Source of the DNA: Metellina segmentata
Taxonomy: Eukaryota; Arthropoda; Arachnida; Araneae; Tetragnathidae
NCBI GenBank assembly: GCA_947359465.1
Contig: OX375874.1
Span: 101,621,441 to 101,685,440 of the forward strand
DNA length: 64,000 bases
Direction of reading: 5' to 3'
A model generated the notes under the pieces. The model did no database searches, was not told the origin of the DNA, and saw nothing but the letters and a program-made list of their open reading frames with translations. The position numbers and the translations under genes are program-made. Position 1 is the first letter of the stretch. Each line of letters opens with the position of its first letter. Positions 10,402-21,904 of the stretch are shown here, in pieces.

Positions 10402-11408
10402 GCCCGGCAGCATATTACCAACCTTTACCTGGTATAGAAGACATGGGGAAATTTTAAGCCCGCTGATTCGTTGCTATCCCTCTCCAAGATATATGACGTC
10501 ACTCACCCATAGTGCACACTCCGCATGTGTGAAAAGTATCACTATTTACGTGCAACGTTTGCGAGAGAAAAAAAGTTGAAACTACTTCGACCGAAAATAG
10601 AATACTAATAAAAAAAAACGATAGCTTTTGGATGATCACCAAGCGACAGTTCAACGGCTTGTGCCATGTACTCGTAATTTGATCGTAAATGTTTTGTGTT
10701 TAGTTTTAATTCCAGTATAGATTCTACGCGCAAAATTAAAAACAATCCATTTTCGAACATTAACGCCGACCAACCGGTATAGTGGTTAAGGTGTTAGCCT
10801 CTAGATCGGAAGGTTCCTGGTTCGAATCCGGGTTCGGGCATGGATTTTTGTAAACGTATGGTGTAGAGGCGGCTGGTGCACCTTAAATCTGTCGTGGCCG
10901 AAGGTCCTCACGTTGGGTTGGCGTGGAATTTTGGAGAGTGGGGTGCCAGCTCAGGTGTTGCTTCGTCATCTGACCGTGGTTTAAATTTCGAGGTGTTGTC
11001 CTCGGATCTTTCCCTGAAGGGACTGATCCCGGACCGTCGTCAATAGCCCGTTGTGTTGCTCTAGTACGACGCTAACTAAAATTACCAAAAATTACCACGA
11101 ATCGAACATTAATGGACACTTGGGACCTTGAACAGAATAGAAGGCGGAAACTGGGGAGTTTTTCGTTATTACTGGGGATCTGTTGTATAGATTCGTTATT
11201 TATGTTGCAGAGGTTTTGCCACCGGCTTTCAGTTCAAGTAGAAACCACCGAGTAATGAGTAATGTCAGAGCCGACGTGAAGCATCGCCATTAATGTTGAT
11301 GTCACGTAGTGACGTCACAGTCGACAGTTTGAAACCAACGAATCAGCGGGCTTAAAATTTCCCCATGTCTTCTATTCCAGGTAAAGGTTGTTAAAATGCG
11401 GCCGGGCA
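10402..11408. mobile_element. Element with about 75-bp TIRs, nested in Tc1
   Basis: Bases from 10402 inward (TGCCCGGCAGCATATTACCA, then ACCTTTACCTGGTATAGAAG, ACATGGGGAAATTTTAAGCC, CGCTGATTCGTTG) recur as the reverse complement ending at 11408 with few mismatches. The two halves of one Tc1 transposase lie outside these arms. The roughly 1-kb interior has no transposase and carries a SINE (10764-11101). The TSD is not clear: the Tc1 sequence around the junction is disturbed by a few bases. I cannot assign the superfamily. Confidence 0.8.
10764..11101 (+). mobile_element. tRNA-derived SINE, complete, with 11-bp TSD
   Basis: The head contains an A-box-like TAGTGGTTAAGG and a perfect B box GGTTCGAATCC, so transcription by RNA polymerase III is plausible. 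The body follows ('gtgtagaggcggctggtgc', 'tctgtcgtggccgaaggtcc', 'gagtggggtgccagctcagg', 'ggactgatcccggaccgtcg'), and the tail has ATTACC-type repeats. The TSD TCGAACATTAA is exact at 10753-10763 and 11102-11112. This is the best preserved copy in the window and serves as reference for the others. Confidence 0.93.
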
Positions 11409-11620
11409 CTATCGTGTTGGAAAGTAAGTATCTTTAAGTGTCTCAAAAGGAACGTTAATACAACCGGTCGTAGAATGTTGTCTACTAACCGCTGTCCTGT
11501 AAGTGTGCCAGAAATGACTATCAAAGGGGTCCAGCTATCAAAGGAGATGGCACGGCATACCATACCGACCTGTTGTTTGGCATGTGTGGCGTGTGATAGT
11601 AAGGACATGTGACATTGCAC
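11409..11620 (-). pseudogene. Tc1-type transposase, central part
   Basis: The minus frame reads GMVCRAISFDSWTPLIVISG, then TLTGQRLVDNILRPVVLTFL, then FQHDSARPH, matching the middle of Tc1-family transposases including the second catalytic Asp. The reading frame upstream is shifted, and no N-terminal DNA-binding region is found beyond 11620, so the copy is 5' truncated. Its continuation is at 10083-10401. Confidence 0.85.
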
Positions 11621-13582
11621 TTTTTTTTATATAGAACTGACCTATGTCAGTGTACGTCTACCTAGTGGACACAACCCCTGCAATCTCGGTCTGCAATGGA
11701 CGCATAACCCCCACAAAAAGCCGTTAACAAGTCGCTGAACCCGGGGTACGGGTGCGAGAGGAAGCTCCCTGGCCGAAGAACTGTGAAAAACTAACACATT
11801 AAAATACCAGGGTGGTCGTCTTCTTGAGAAGAAGAGGAAAAGACTACAACTCAACATGACAGAGTGAAACAACAAACGTTTCTGAGCACATTAAGCAGGC
11901 AGGCTTTCTCTCAACTCATCTCTACAAAACAGAACCTATAAAGAGATGGAACGTCAATTTGTGAGACTGACACTTACGCACCTTCCTGATTCATCCACGC
12001 ACCAAAACCGACTCCCGCTTGAGAACGACTATGGATTCGCCGGTAAAGGGCGATCACATGATGCGCGTGGATACCGCGCATGATTCGGGAGCCATCGTAT
12101 TTTCAACATAATTCTCTCCCTCAGTTTCCCCTTTTTTTTGTTTCGTTTTTTTTATGTTCTAAAACCTTCCGTCCTTCATCCAACGCGCTTGATGGGCTTG
12201 GTGACCAAAGATAATTTAAATAAAAAGAGGATTTAGTTAAAAATGGAGTTTCTCTCATCTTTCCAGGTATGTTGATTTTCTTTCATTCCTAGGTGATTCT
12301 CATTCTGCAAAAACTATCTACACAAAAAGGACGCTTGGATTTTTGCTTACGCATCAAATGTACAACTATCGATCATTCCTTTTTGGCCAAACACGATTAA
12401 CACAAACGTTCTTTCCAAATTAATCTCTTCTGACGGTATTACTTTAATTTAGTACCACGTCTATACCAAGTCATACGACAGGACAGGATTTCAATTCTAT
12501 CCTGGACGTCTTCAGATACATCTGCGGTTGTCGACAGGACACAGTTGAAAACGGGATGCGTCACTAAAGACATGTCCCCACTTAGTGCCATCCCAAGTTG
12601 ATCGAGCTCAGCACAACTCCTTCTTGGTGTGTCGATATTTTTGTAATAAAGTGTATTTATTCTGAAATTATATGAAATTGAATTTAATTTAATGTAAGAC
12701 ATTTATTTGAAAGTATTTGACTCGAATTAGATACATTCGTCATACATGTTCTTCTAGTCAAAAGACTTTTAACTTCTAGCAGTAAGAATAATACGTAAGA
12801 TGTTTAAAAATAAGAAATTTTTTACATAAATTGTTAGATTACTACATTTTGTAATAAATTAGACACAGGTGGATGTTTTGAAACTTTAAAAAACAATTTT
12901 AGAAAATATTTACACGAGATATAACATAACCATGACAGTTAAAGTCTAAAAACTATTTCCCAAATATTCTTTCAATTTCTATAATTCGCTTCTTACGAAT
13001 ATATATGCTCAATAACATACTTAAAATACAATAATTTATTTCAAAATAAATTTCTTAGGAGAAACATTTAATTCCGAATTTATAGTACCTTGACAAAGAA
13101 CAAATACTATTTTCTTGGCTCACAATTTGGAAACTTTTAACTATCATATAAATCCCCTTTTTTGTCCATTTTATGTTTTACTATTCATAACAATTTAAAC
13201 AACGGTGGGAGTACTTACATTTCACTCTGTCTCTAAAAGAATAGGAATTTATTAAAAATACTCTCAGAAAGAGACTTGACTTAGAAATATCGACTTAAAA
13301 AGTATTTGCATGAATTAATAAAAGCACATTTTAAATAGATTTTTAACATTAATCTAAAAGACAGTCATCTTATTTCAGAAGAAATGCGATCTCTTCAACT
13401 TTATTCCATTCGAACTGTATTTCAAAGCTATTCTTTAAGTATTGTTTTTTCCCATCTGTAAGGAAAATAATTTTATATGTGCTTCAATTAAAATATAATT
13501 TTTTTCAACGCATGATACATTTAAAATAATTTCCTCAAAATGTTCGTTAAAGAAAAACTTCAATTAAAAATTATTACAGAAA
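11621..13582. other. Unassigned sequence with one unidentified reading frame
   Basis: 11640-12100 is somewhat GC-richer than its neighbours. The minus frame 12439-12702 (87 aa) contains LDQLGMALSGDMSLVTHPVF and DVSEDVQDRIEILSCRMTWY in a locally GC-richer patch (about 12455-12630). It could be a TE or gene fragment, but I do not recognise it. 12700-13580 is very AT-rich with nothing visible. Confidence 0.35.
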
Positions 13583-14900
13583 TCTATAGCTCTACTATTA
13601 TAAAAGGAAGTGTTCGTTTGTTTTCTGTACACAAAATCATGAAGAATCTATGGCATATACAGTAATGGAATTTGGCACACAGGTGGTTCGAATTTTTTGC
13701 AATTTTTTGGGTCGCTGTGAAATTTTAAAATTCAATCTAGAATATTTTAAAATGAATTTAATAGTTTTATTCTCTACCTGGTTCTTAGTCCGGAAGAATG
13801 AAGAATAGCCCCAATCTTGACTTTTCTACCCACGTGACCTTGGAACCATGCCACGTTTTTGAATACGCTTCGGAGAACGCTCAGAAAATTATTTTTTATG
13901 TTTCCGCTTTCATTTTGCAAGCGGAGATAATTACTTTTTTCGTTTCCGCTTTCATTTTGCGCGGAGAAATGTTTATCCACCCAGACGATAAATCTTTTAA
14001 CAATAGTCACACTTAAGGAGGGTTGTCGTCTGTCTATTTGACTTTTCACTGTACAAATATACACTGTTTGACCAATCCACACCAAATTATTTGGTGTACG
14101 TAACTTTGGATCCTAGCGGGTACGAAGGGCTAACTCTTAAACCCAGTTCTCTTTGTTCTAGGTGTACAGAAGTGGCCAAAAACAATTCGAAATCTCCATT
14201 GAAATAGCATTGAGTTAAGTGATTTTTTTCAACTCTCTGAATGTCTACCTTCTGTTTTTTGAAAAAAATTGTTATTGATTGCGTTTGCTATGACTACACT
14301 AATGGTCTTTATTTTTAAAATCGCTAAACAAGCTCCGCTATTTCACGGGCCGTTGAATGGAATTTTCAAGAAAAAATCCGTTTGCGTACAGGTACTTGTA
14401 CAAACTATACAGGTATTTGTCACGAATGCCCGTAACAATTTAATTTACCATCTTTTCACATTGATGATGTAATTAGGAAACACCACGTACGAGGTGCAAA
14501 AATGCAAGATATAAAACGCATTCATATGAAAACTAAGTGCAAGACTATGCGTCGAAAATTTGTCTTTTCTGAAACTGATCTTAGAGATGATCTTAATCAC
14601 TTCAAAACTCAAAATTTATTTTTTTAATAGTCACTTTAGAAAAAATGCTTTGCAGTTTGTCTTACAGCAGAGAGTTTGATGAATATGAAATTTAATATAT
14701 GGATGGATATATAATTTAAACACATTTGCGTCCGAAATAAATTGTAGATGCTATAAAAAATTTAAAACCATGTTAAAAATTATTTTCAGTTTTCTTGAAT
14801 TATGCTTAATTTCTTTGTGAAAGAGAAGTGATTAGTATTTTCTTTTTTTCAATCAATATTTAATTCATTCAACCCGTGAATCGTCGGGTAATTCTGCTAG
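13583..14900 (+). mobile_element. Non-autonomous Helitron, plus strand, 1.3 kb
   Basis: It starts TCTATAGCTCTACTATTATA after host A (13582) and ends in the hairpin region CAACCCGTGAATCGTCGGGT followed by AATTCTGCTAG, with host T at 14901. The 5' blocks match 9372-9977. The 3' half ('ccgtaacaatttaatttacc', 'attcatatgaaaactaagtgc', 'atttgtcttttctgaaactga') matches the 3' part of the Helitron at 44462-46529. No Rep/Hel coding sequence. Confidence 0.85.
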
Positions 14901-15099
14901 TATATCTGAAAATATAAAAGTTGCATGTAAAAATTAAATAAATATGCTATTAATTTTTTACTATTTAAGAATTCACAGTTTTATAAATATTTTAAGCCTC
15001 ATCTTCTCTATAAATTACTTAATCGACTGATGGGCTCACATGCATAATTCTACCTAATAATAACAGGATAAAAAACAATTTCCTAAGTATATTATTCTA

Positions 15100-15690
15100 A
15101 CAAAAGGAGCAATGGAATTGCTCCAAATGATTATATTCTAAGGAAAGACGCAAGAGTTTCTCCAAAGGAAAGCAAATTTACAAAGGATTGTGGTCTAAGG
15201 AAATGAGACCAATTGAATTATTCCAAAGTATTCTATTGAAAAGGAATTGGATAATAAAATTATTCCAATAGATTCTATTCAAATGAAAGGACCAATAGAA
15301 CAGCTCCGAATAATTCCATTCCAAGAGGAAAGGTTTACAATAATTCCAAAGTATTCAATTCCAAGGAAAGATTAGCACAATCCTTCCAATAGATTGTACT
15401 GCAAGGGTAGGACCAATATAATCATTACAAAGTATTCTTTTCTAGAGAAAGGAAGAATAAAATTGTTTCATAGAATTTTACCTAAGTAAATGACACCAAT
15501 AAATAATCTCCTAAGTTTTATAAGGAAAAGACTAATACAATTATTCCTAAAGATTCTATTTCAAGGAAAATACTAATGCAATCTTTACAAATGATTGTAT
15601 TGCGAGGAAAGGACTATTAGAAATATTCCAAATAATTCTATTTTAAGGAAATCAGTAATAGAATATCGCTAAAAGTTGATAGAATCCATG
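15100..15690. repeat. Degenerate minisatellite, period about 41 bp
   Basis: Repeated words 'attccaaagtattctatt', 'caaggaaaggaccaatagaa' and 'ccaatagattctattcaa' alternate about every 40-41 bases through the segment, roughly 14 units. Identity between units is modest, so the array is much older than those at 4202 and 24890. Confidence 0.75.
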
Positions 15691-17182
15691 GATTCTGTTC
15701 ATCCCGACTGTCTATTTTAAAAACAATTTCACAAACGCCTTAACTCAAATTAGCAAAATGGTTTACCTCAAGCTGAAATAAACTGTTTTCAAAATTCAAC
15801 TAAATAACGTGCCATCAAAATTCTTGGTGCGAGAGCTTTTACACCCCTTAACTTTCTTACTTCCTATTGATTTATGGGCCAGCCCGTAAATAGCTGTCGT
15901 GATTTATTGAGCTCTTTATAAACTGAGCCAAGATAAAATAAATTGCAGGTCGTTCATCATCACGGGAGCGCATCTAAATTTTAAATAAAATGCTTAATGT
16001 TCATTCAGCAAGTATACAAACTTGTTTCATGTGTCGCTAGGTTGCCGTTCATACAAACAAGCTAAAGTGCTTGCCAGTTAACGTCTGATAACAGCACAGT
16101 TTTGTCGCGTTGTTTTCTATCCTTTATAGATATTTTAGATTTAATCGGATAATAAAACTAGATAAAATACTCACGATAATTGTCTGAGCAGAAATTTTTA
16201 AAAGCTGAAGAGATATTTTAAAAAATGTAGCAGTAGATTTAAGACTTCGGAGATTTAAACAATTTTTTAATTCATTGAGATACAATAAGTTGAATAAAAA
16301 AAAATATAACATGTTCTGTAAGGCTATATAGTGAATGATAAAAAATAATTTTTAGCTGATTTCCTAAGTAGTTACTCAATTGTTTGCAAGGGACTCTTTA
16401 AATATTTTATGCAATGAAAATTCTGCACTTAATTGTTGACAAGGTTTTGCCGTGGAAAGGTTTGACCATGCTGCGCCAAACATGAGACGACCATAGGTAA
16501 GTTATGGACAAGCACGAAAAATGAGGGCTATGCTGATGTATTATATTTACTAAGCAAGTGCAAACAATTCGAGAATTATTATCCGAGGTTTGTCTGGTGT
16601 TTTATAAATTGCTTTGTTTTATATTTGTTAGTACCTAAAATCGCAATAATTTGAAAAAATATAATTTTGCTCAAAAACTAATTATCGGATTACCATAAAA
16701 ATGTAACAAGGTTCCAATTTATAATTTTTCAAATATTATTTTAATAATTATTATTGCATACTAAAAACTATTACGAAAATAAAATAACAGGTGGATTGTG
16801 TTTGGGTTGTTTTAACAGTAACATGGTACAATATATCAACGCTATAGAAATATTTAGGAAGATATCCATAAAAGGTCTAAGAAACTGATTTAACATTAAG
16901 AGCTTCAATCTTCCTGTCCTCATAACTTCGAAACGGCAAGTCATAATGATGAATCATCCCGATTTATCAGAAGATAAATCGTGATACAGATTCGAAATTG
17001 TGTGTCAAAATAGGGGGTTCCTATTGGAAATTATGAAGATGGTGCTCAATTTAATATGAAGTCGGCCCCTTATTCAGATTTTATGAATTTTAATTAACAG
17101 AAGACATTAGTACCTGTCAAACGGCATTTTTGAATTTGCTCTACTGTTAAAATTGCTCGAATGGAAAGGAGTGGTTCGGGTT
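15691..17182. other. AT-rich stretch with minor motifs
   Basis: It contains a perfect hairpin at 16960-16981 (CGATTTATC, loop AGAA, GATAAATCG) and a 'gaccatgctgcgccaaacatgag' block near 16467 that recurs near 47130 and 60930. No gene or TE terminus is seen. Confidence 0.45.
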
Positions 17183-17264
17183 TCATTGACAGTGTAGAAT
17201 ATTCATTGACAGTGTAGAATATTCATTGATAGTGTAGAATATTCATTGGCAGTGTAGAATATTC
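17183..17264. repeat. 20-bp tandem repeat, four copies
   Basis: The unit CATTGACAGTGTAGAATATT is repeated from 17183, 17203, 17223 and 17243 with one substitution in each of the last two copies (gatag, ggcag). Confidence 0.95.
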
Positions 17265-17997
17265 AATTCCTTGATGACATTTCTTAACTTGGTCAACTGT
17301 CCTTAAATAATTAAAGTATAAATAATTAGCTTTGCTATCTGGTTTAGACCTAAGTAAGTCCTTTTAATAAACGATGTCGCACATCTGTTTCTTCAGAAGT
17401 TTGTCTGCGTTGGTGAAAAGCTTATGACTTCTCGCAATCACGTGTTTGTGTTCTTGAATATACCAATTCCTTGACGTATGTCAACTTTTAACTCTCCGTG
17501 TTGATTCAATTTATATTAAAAATCGGTTTCTTCTAAATATTTTAATATTAAATGCTATTACGATGGTTATAAGAGAGCTAAGTTGAGCGTTGAAAATAGT
17601 TGCATTAAAACAGGAATTCCAGACAGAAAAAGCTGGACGAATTTCATGGCGTCAGAGCTCAGCGTTCAAAACCTTTTGCTAGTCCATACAGATATTTTGC
17701 TTTGTTTATAAAATTTCCGCATTGTAATGCGTTTGAACGCCATTTCAATAAAATCTCTCAACTTGAACTTAGGACTTTCAAATACTTTAAATTTTCTTCT
17801 CATGCACACGCTTAATTCGTTGCTCTTTTTATCTCTCTTACAAATACTGCACCCCTCTTCAAAAAATGGCTTCTTTTAATTCTATTTAAGAAGACGAGAA
17901 TGGAAAATCACGAAGGTTTTCAGATCCATAAGTCAAATGCACTATATTCTTAAGTACAAGACATGAAGACGAAGTCAAATAAACATACATAACATTA
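17265..17997. other. Unassigned AT-rich sequence
   Basis: No reading frame, repeat or TE terminus that I can support. Confidence 0.4.
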
Positions 17998-18009
17998 ATA
18001 TGCAATCCT

Positions 18010-18233
18010 TTCCTTATGTATTTGCTGACCAACCGGTCAGTGGTCAAGGTGTTGGCCTCTGGATCGGAAGATTCCCGATTCGAATCCGGGGTCAGGGCAT
18101 AGATATAAAGTTGTGCTGTCTATGTTATGAGCTATGATGGCTGCCCATTGGGTGCTCCTTCACAAATGACCATCGCTTCCGACCATTGCATTGTATATGG
18201 ATTGAATTCCAATACGGTCATATGTTAAAAACT
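18010..18233 (+). mobile_element. SINE with shared head and different body, 12-bp TSD
   Basis: The head (CTGACCAACCGGTCAGTGG, then TCAAGGTGTTGGCCTC, then B-box-like GATTCGAATCC) matches the SINE at 10764, but the body ('gttatgagctatgatggctgc', 'cttcacaaatgaccatcgc', 'ttgaattccaatacggtc') is unrelated to it. The TSD ATATGCAATCCT is exact at 17998-18009 and 18234-18245. This is therefore a second SINE family sharing a tRNA-like head. Confidence 0.88.
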
Positions 18234-18247
18234 ATATGCAATCCTCA

Positions 18248-18440
18248 GAAAATTGGTAATGGTAATTTTTAGTTAACGTCTTACTATAGAAACACAAAGG
18301 ACTATTGACGACGGTCCGGGATCAGTCCGTTAAAGGAAATATCCGAGAACAACACCTCGTAATTTTGAACCACGGTCAGATGACGAAGCAACACTTGAGC
18401 TGGCACCCCACTCTCCAAACTTCCACACCAACCCAACTCA
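18248..18440 (-). mobile_element. SINE 3' body, minus strand, head missing
   Basis: Reverse complement of the 10764 SINE body: 'ggtaatttttagttaacgtc' tail, 'gacgacggtccgggatcagt', 'gaacaacacctcgtaatttt', 'gagctggcaccccactctcc'. It stops before the tRNA-like head. It lies directly after the plus-strand SINE at 18010-18233. Confidence 0.85.
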
Positions 18441-19555
18441 GAAAAATATTAAAAAAAAGTTAATAAGTTAGTAGTTCGTTCTGAAATTAATAATATATGA
18501 AAGTGTGTCTCTAATTATATGTAATGTCAGATGTATTTAGGTTTCCGTCGCTTCATAGCGCACTTTAGAGGCATCGATCTTTTAGTGTAATAGACAGATC
18601 AGGTCGGCTGAGTCACTTTTCGTAAGATCTCAGAAGGGTAAGTCACGCGGGATTATGAATCGTTTTGGGTCGATTGGCAATCGAACCGCAGGCTGGTGTT
18701 TGTGAACTTAAACCAATCAATAAATTGTCCCACATTAGTATTCATGTTTTTTCCTACAACCATGTGACGAACCGAGCGATTGGCATAAATAACACGAATC
18801 TGTTCCTACGTGATCCGTTTATTTTACTAAAAGATCTAGGATGATTTTTACGTATTGCAAATGAATATTTCACCAAATACCCAGGAGACAACAATATATG
18901 CATACCTTACTCTTTTCTAAGCCTAAAACCCTTATTTGAAGGTGTCAAAAAGCCTGCACAACGATACGAGCAAAGTGCTGAACGTGAAGGAGAGAGTCGA
19001 GAAAAATATTCCTTCTAACTGGTATGGTGGTCATTGTACAGTCCGGCCCCAAGCACCCTTAAGACATGGACAGCTATCAACTTGGGTACGACCTCTTGGA
19101 GGAGTGTCGTGAAGAACCACCGGGGTGTTTTTGGAGAAACAGGAAGTGAGATTGGACAGAATAGTGGAAGACCTTGCGTAGGCGTTTTGTTCGAACACAA
19201 TAGCTCTTCTGTAAACTGACAATTTAAGTTTAAACTATCCAGTATCTTGAAACCTTTCTGTAAATTTATAACTAACTTGTAAACAAGCCTTAATTTTAAC
19301 TGAATTGCTCCGTTCCTGTTTTAATTGAGCTTGTATTCAATGATTCCTTCAAAATACCTCAAAATGGCCACGGTGTGTTCATCCGAGCACATTTGAAGGA
19401 GGTAAGGAAGGAGAATTTGACTGTCATAATAGCATATATCCTGCCACCTTGCAGGTCTGGGTTCCACAGTCGGTTTGGAAGAACGTGAATGGTGGTGACA
19501 GTCACAGTCAGAAGAAGCGACGGCGTATCCCTGATACTCTTTTCATGAAGGTTGA
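18441..19555. other. Unassigned, with a dispersed repeat near 18690-18840
   Basis: 18690-18840 ('aaaccaatcaataaa', 'attcatgttttttcctacaac', 'gcataaataacacgaa', 'tccgtttattttac') is a diverged relative of the 332-bp unit duplicated at 57149-57815. Overlapping frames at 19015-19222 on both strands are not recognised. No other feature. Confidence 0.4.
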
Positions 19556-19880
19556 TAGGTATTTAATTAATGTCTGATTGGATCAACACAAAAGCCTTTC
19601 GGTGACTGTCCTGGATGAAACCGCATGGGAAAGATTCGAGGACAACACCACGTAATTTTTAATCAAAGTCAAATGACTCTGTCATTTCCTGAGCTGGCAA
19701 AAAAAATTTCACACCATGGACAGATTTAACGTGTACCACAACAGATTTAACGTAACCTGGTGTACAGTATATCTGTAGTGGTTGAATTCGACTGTAGTCG
19801 CGCGACGTTCGTACATGATTGTCTTTGGTTGGATTCGATTTTACATTCCTCTGATTGCCAATCCATTGCTTTTCCAACCG
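19556..19880 (-). mobile_element. Degraded SINE, minus strand
   Basis: It holds the blocks 'gaggacaacaccacgtaattttt', 'gtcatttcctgagctggca', 'atttcacaccatgg', 'ttgtctttggttggattcgat' in the order expected of a minus-strand copy. The head side resembles the 61805-62095 copy ('gtctttggtaggattcga'). An internal duplication of 'acagatttaacgt' is present near 19718 and 19741. Confidence 0.65.
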
Positions 19881-20499
19881 GTCCGTCTCCTTCAGAGAGT
19901 CATCAGCTCACCCCTTGTGCAGAGAGCTGAAGAGGTCAGTGGTTGGGAACCTTTACGCTGCGGCACTTAGATTTTTCAGTCGTCTCACAGAACGGCTTTT
20001 CTCCTGATTCTCCGAGTCCCCATTCCTAATTACCTTACTTGAGCGATGGGCATTGAGTGGCATTTACGACTCACGCTTTCCTTTCATAGTATTGTGTGGC
20101 ATGGAGTATAGATTTCTCCGGAGCGACCTGCTGCCTTTCCCCAAAGCGTTCACACCTCACGGACGACAGGGTAGGGAACCGAACAAAAGGAGGGATCCTC
20201 TACAAGGTCAGTCGCTGAAAGCTCGTAAAAGTTAATCGATTCAAGCGGTCACTTAAAAGGGGATAACATCTACCGTACACAGATCAATAACATGCCGCTG
20301 GTGTTAGTGGTAACAATTCTTTACCTGCCGCAGCCTTATGGTTAAGAAAAAACAATTTTGAAATTGTAAATTGTTTGCCGTTTTTATTGTTATAAAATGT
20401 ATGGTTGTATTATCAAAAAATTACCACTAATCGAACCTAGATTTATTACTCGAGATAATTTTTCGATGAGGCATCGTTACGCCAACTTAGAGCCCTTAG
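19881..20499. other. Unassigned, moderately GC-rich sequence
   Basis: Short plus frames (19782-19970, 20053-20235) show no domain. A 'ggttgggaacc' word near 19940 resembles hAT TIR sequence, but no partner is found. Confidence 0.35.
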
Positions 20500-21380
20500 A
20501 AGCTCTAGTACAAAGTGGGTGCTTGGGGAGTCTTAATATAGGGGAGAATGGAAGACACAAAGGAAATAAAAAGTGTTGAGTAGTAACAATGGGCAATTAG
20601 CAAATGCTAAACAATTTTCGCGTAAAACTGCTTTAACTTTCCAAGCGGAATGGCCGAACAGTTCCTAAAAATTAGTCTTAATGTGGCACAGACAAATTGC
20701 CACGGTGCAAGGGGCAGACTCTAAATATTCAGACATACCACTGAAACCAGGATATCTTATTCCTCAAAATATTTCGTGTATTCAGCGTACAACACAGGAA
20801 TTTCTCTGAACCATACTCGGGCATACCGCTTGCAGAGTTAAGCAAACACTTATCAGTTGACCATAAGCTTTTTTTTAAATGATGTGTCTGTGTGTGCATT
20901 GAAATTGCTCTTCTTTGAACTATATTTTACGATTTTTTAACTACGATAGTATAATTATTTAACTACATTTGGTAATCCTAAATGAATTATTTAGACTATG
21001 GAGTCTTAGGGGAGGGGTGAACGCCAGACACAGGGAATAACAAGCATACGAATAAAAGCAATAAACAAATAAAAAAGAGGGCAATAAACAAATGCTAAAA
21101 AATTAGCTCATAAAAGATGCTTTAAACATACACCCCTTGACCTTAAACACAACAGTGATGCATCGAAACTGCTTCTTTGAACTATCATTAATTAATTATT
21201 TAACCACCTATAATTATCCTTTAACTATCTTTGTTATTCCTAAATGTTTTTTTTAGCCTAAAAGAGGAACCGCTTGTCATAATGAAAGTCATGATTAAAG
21301 TGATGCAATAAAATTGATTCGTTTAACTGCCTTTAATAATCCTAAATTAGTCTTTGGACTAAAAAAGAACCTAGTACAAA
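20500..21380. repeat. Ancient degenerate tandem duplications
   Basis: Similar word series recur: 'gcattgaaattgctcttctttgaactata' near 20900 with 'gcatcgaaactgcttctttgaactatca' near 21158; 'aggggagaatgg...gacacaaaggaaataa' near 20538 with 'aggggaggggtgaacgccagacacagggaataa' near 21009; and 'caaatgctaa' near 20600 and 21085. Identity is low. Confidence 0.4.
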
Positions 21381-21904
21381 TAGTTGACAGAATATGAAAG
21401 AATGCTGGCTGATAATAAAGAATCTAACATTGATATTGGTAGCATAACACCAGACACATCTTTCTCACTAGACTATTTTCACTTTTATTGATTTGGTTGG
21501 TATTAATTTCCAATAATTATGGGCAAATTTTAACTTAAAAAAAATTCGTTTCAATAAATAGGTGTATATATTTTAGCTCCAAGTTTTATTTCCAACTAAC
21601 TTTTTCAAATTTTAAAACTATACACAGCTACATAGATGTGCTGAAGAAATTCAAAAACTACACTCACTGAAACATTTTCAATTCGTTCGTAGTTGAGATG
21701 GTTCTCTCATAGGAGGTGCCGAAAGAAAGAATGCAATATAAACAGTCAATTCGATAATGGTCGAGTGAACAATAACTGAATACAATAGAACCATTCATTT
21801 TCCCCGAAAAAGGGACGTTGAACATTAAAAGTTCGGGAAAATATGCACTATAAGAACATAATTTGTGATTTCAGGATCTTACGCTATTAATTTAATTTCA
21901 AAGT

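Noticed and set aside
10764..10840. Possible functional tRNA gene (perfect B box)
   Set aside because: No full cloverleaf can be drawn with a proper acceptor stem; the sequence continues into a SINE body with TSD, so it is a SINE head.
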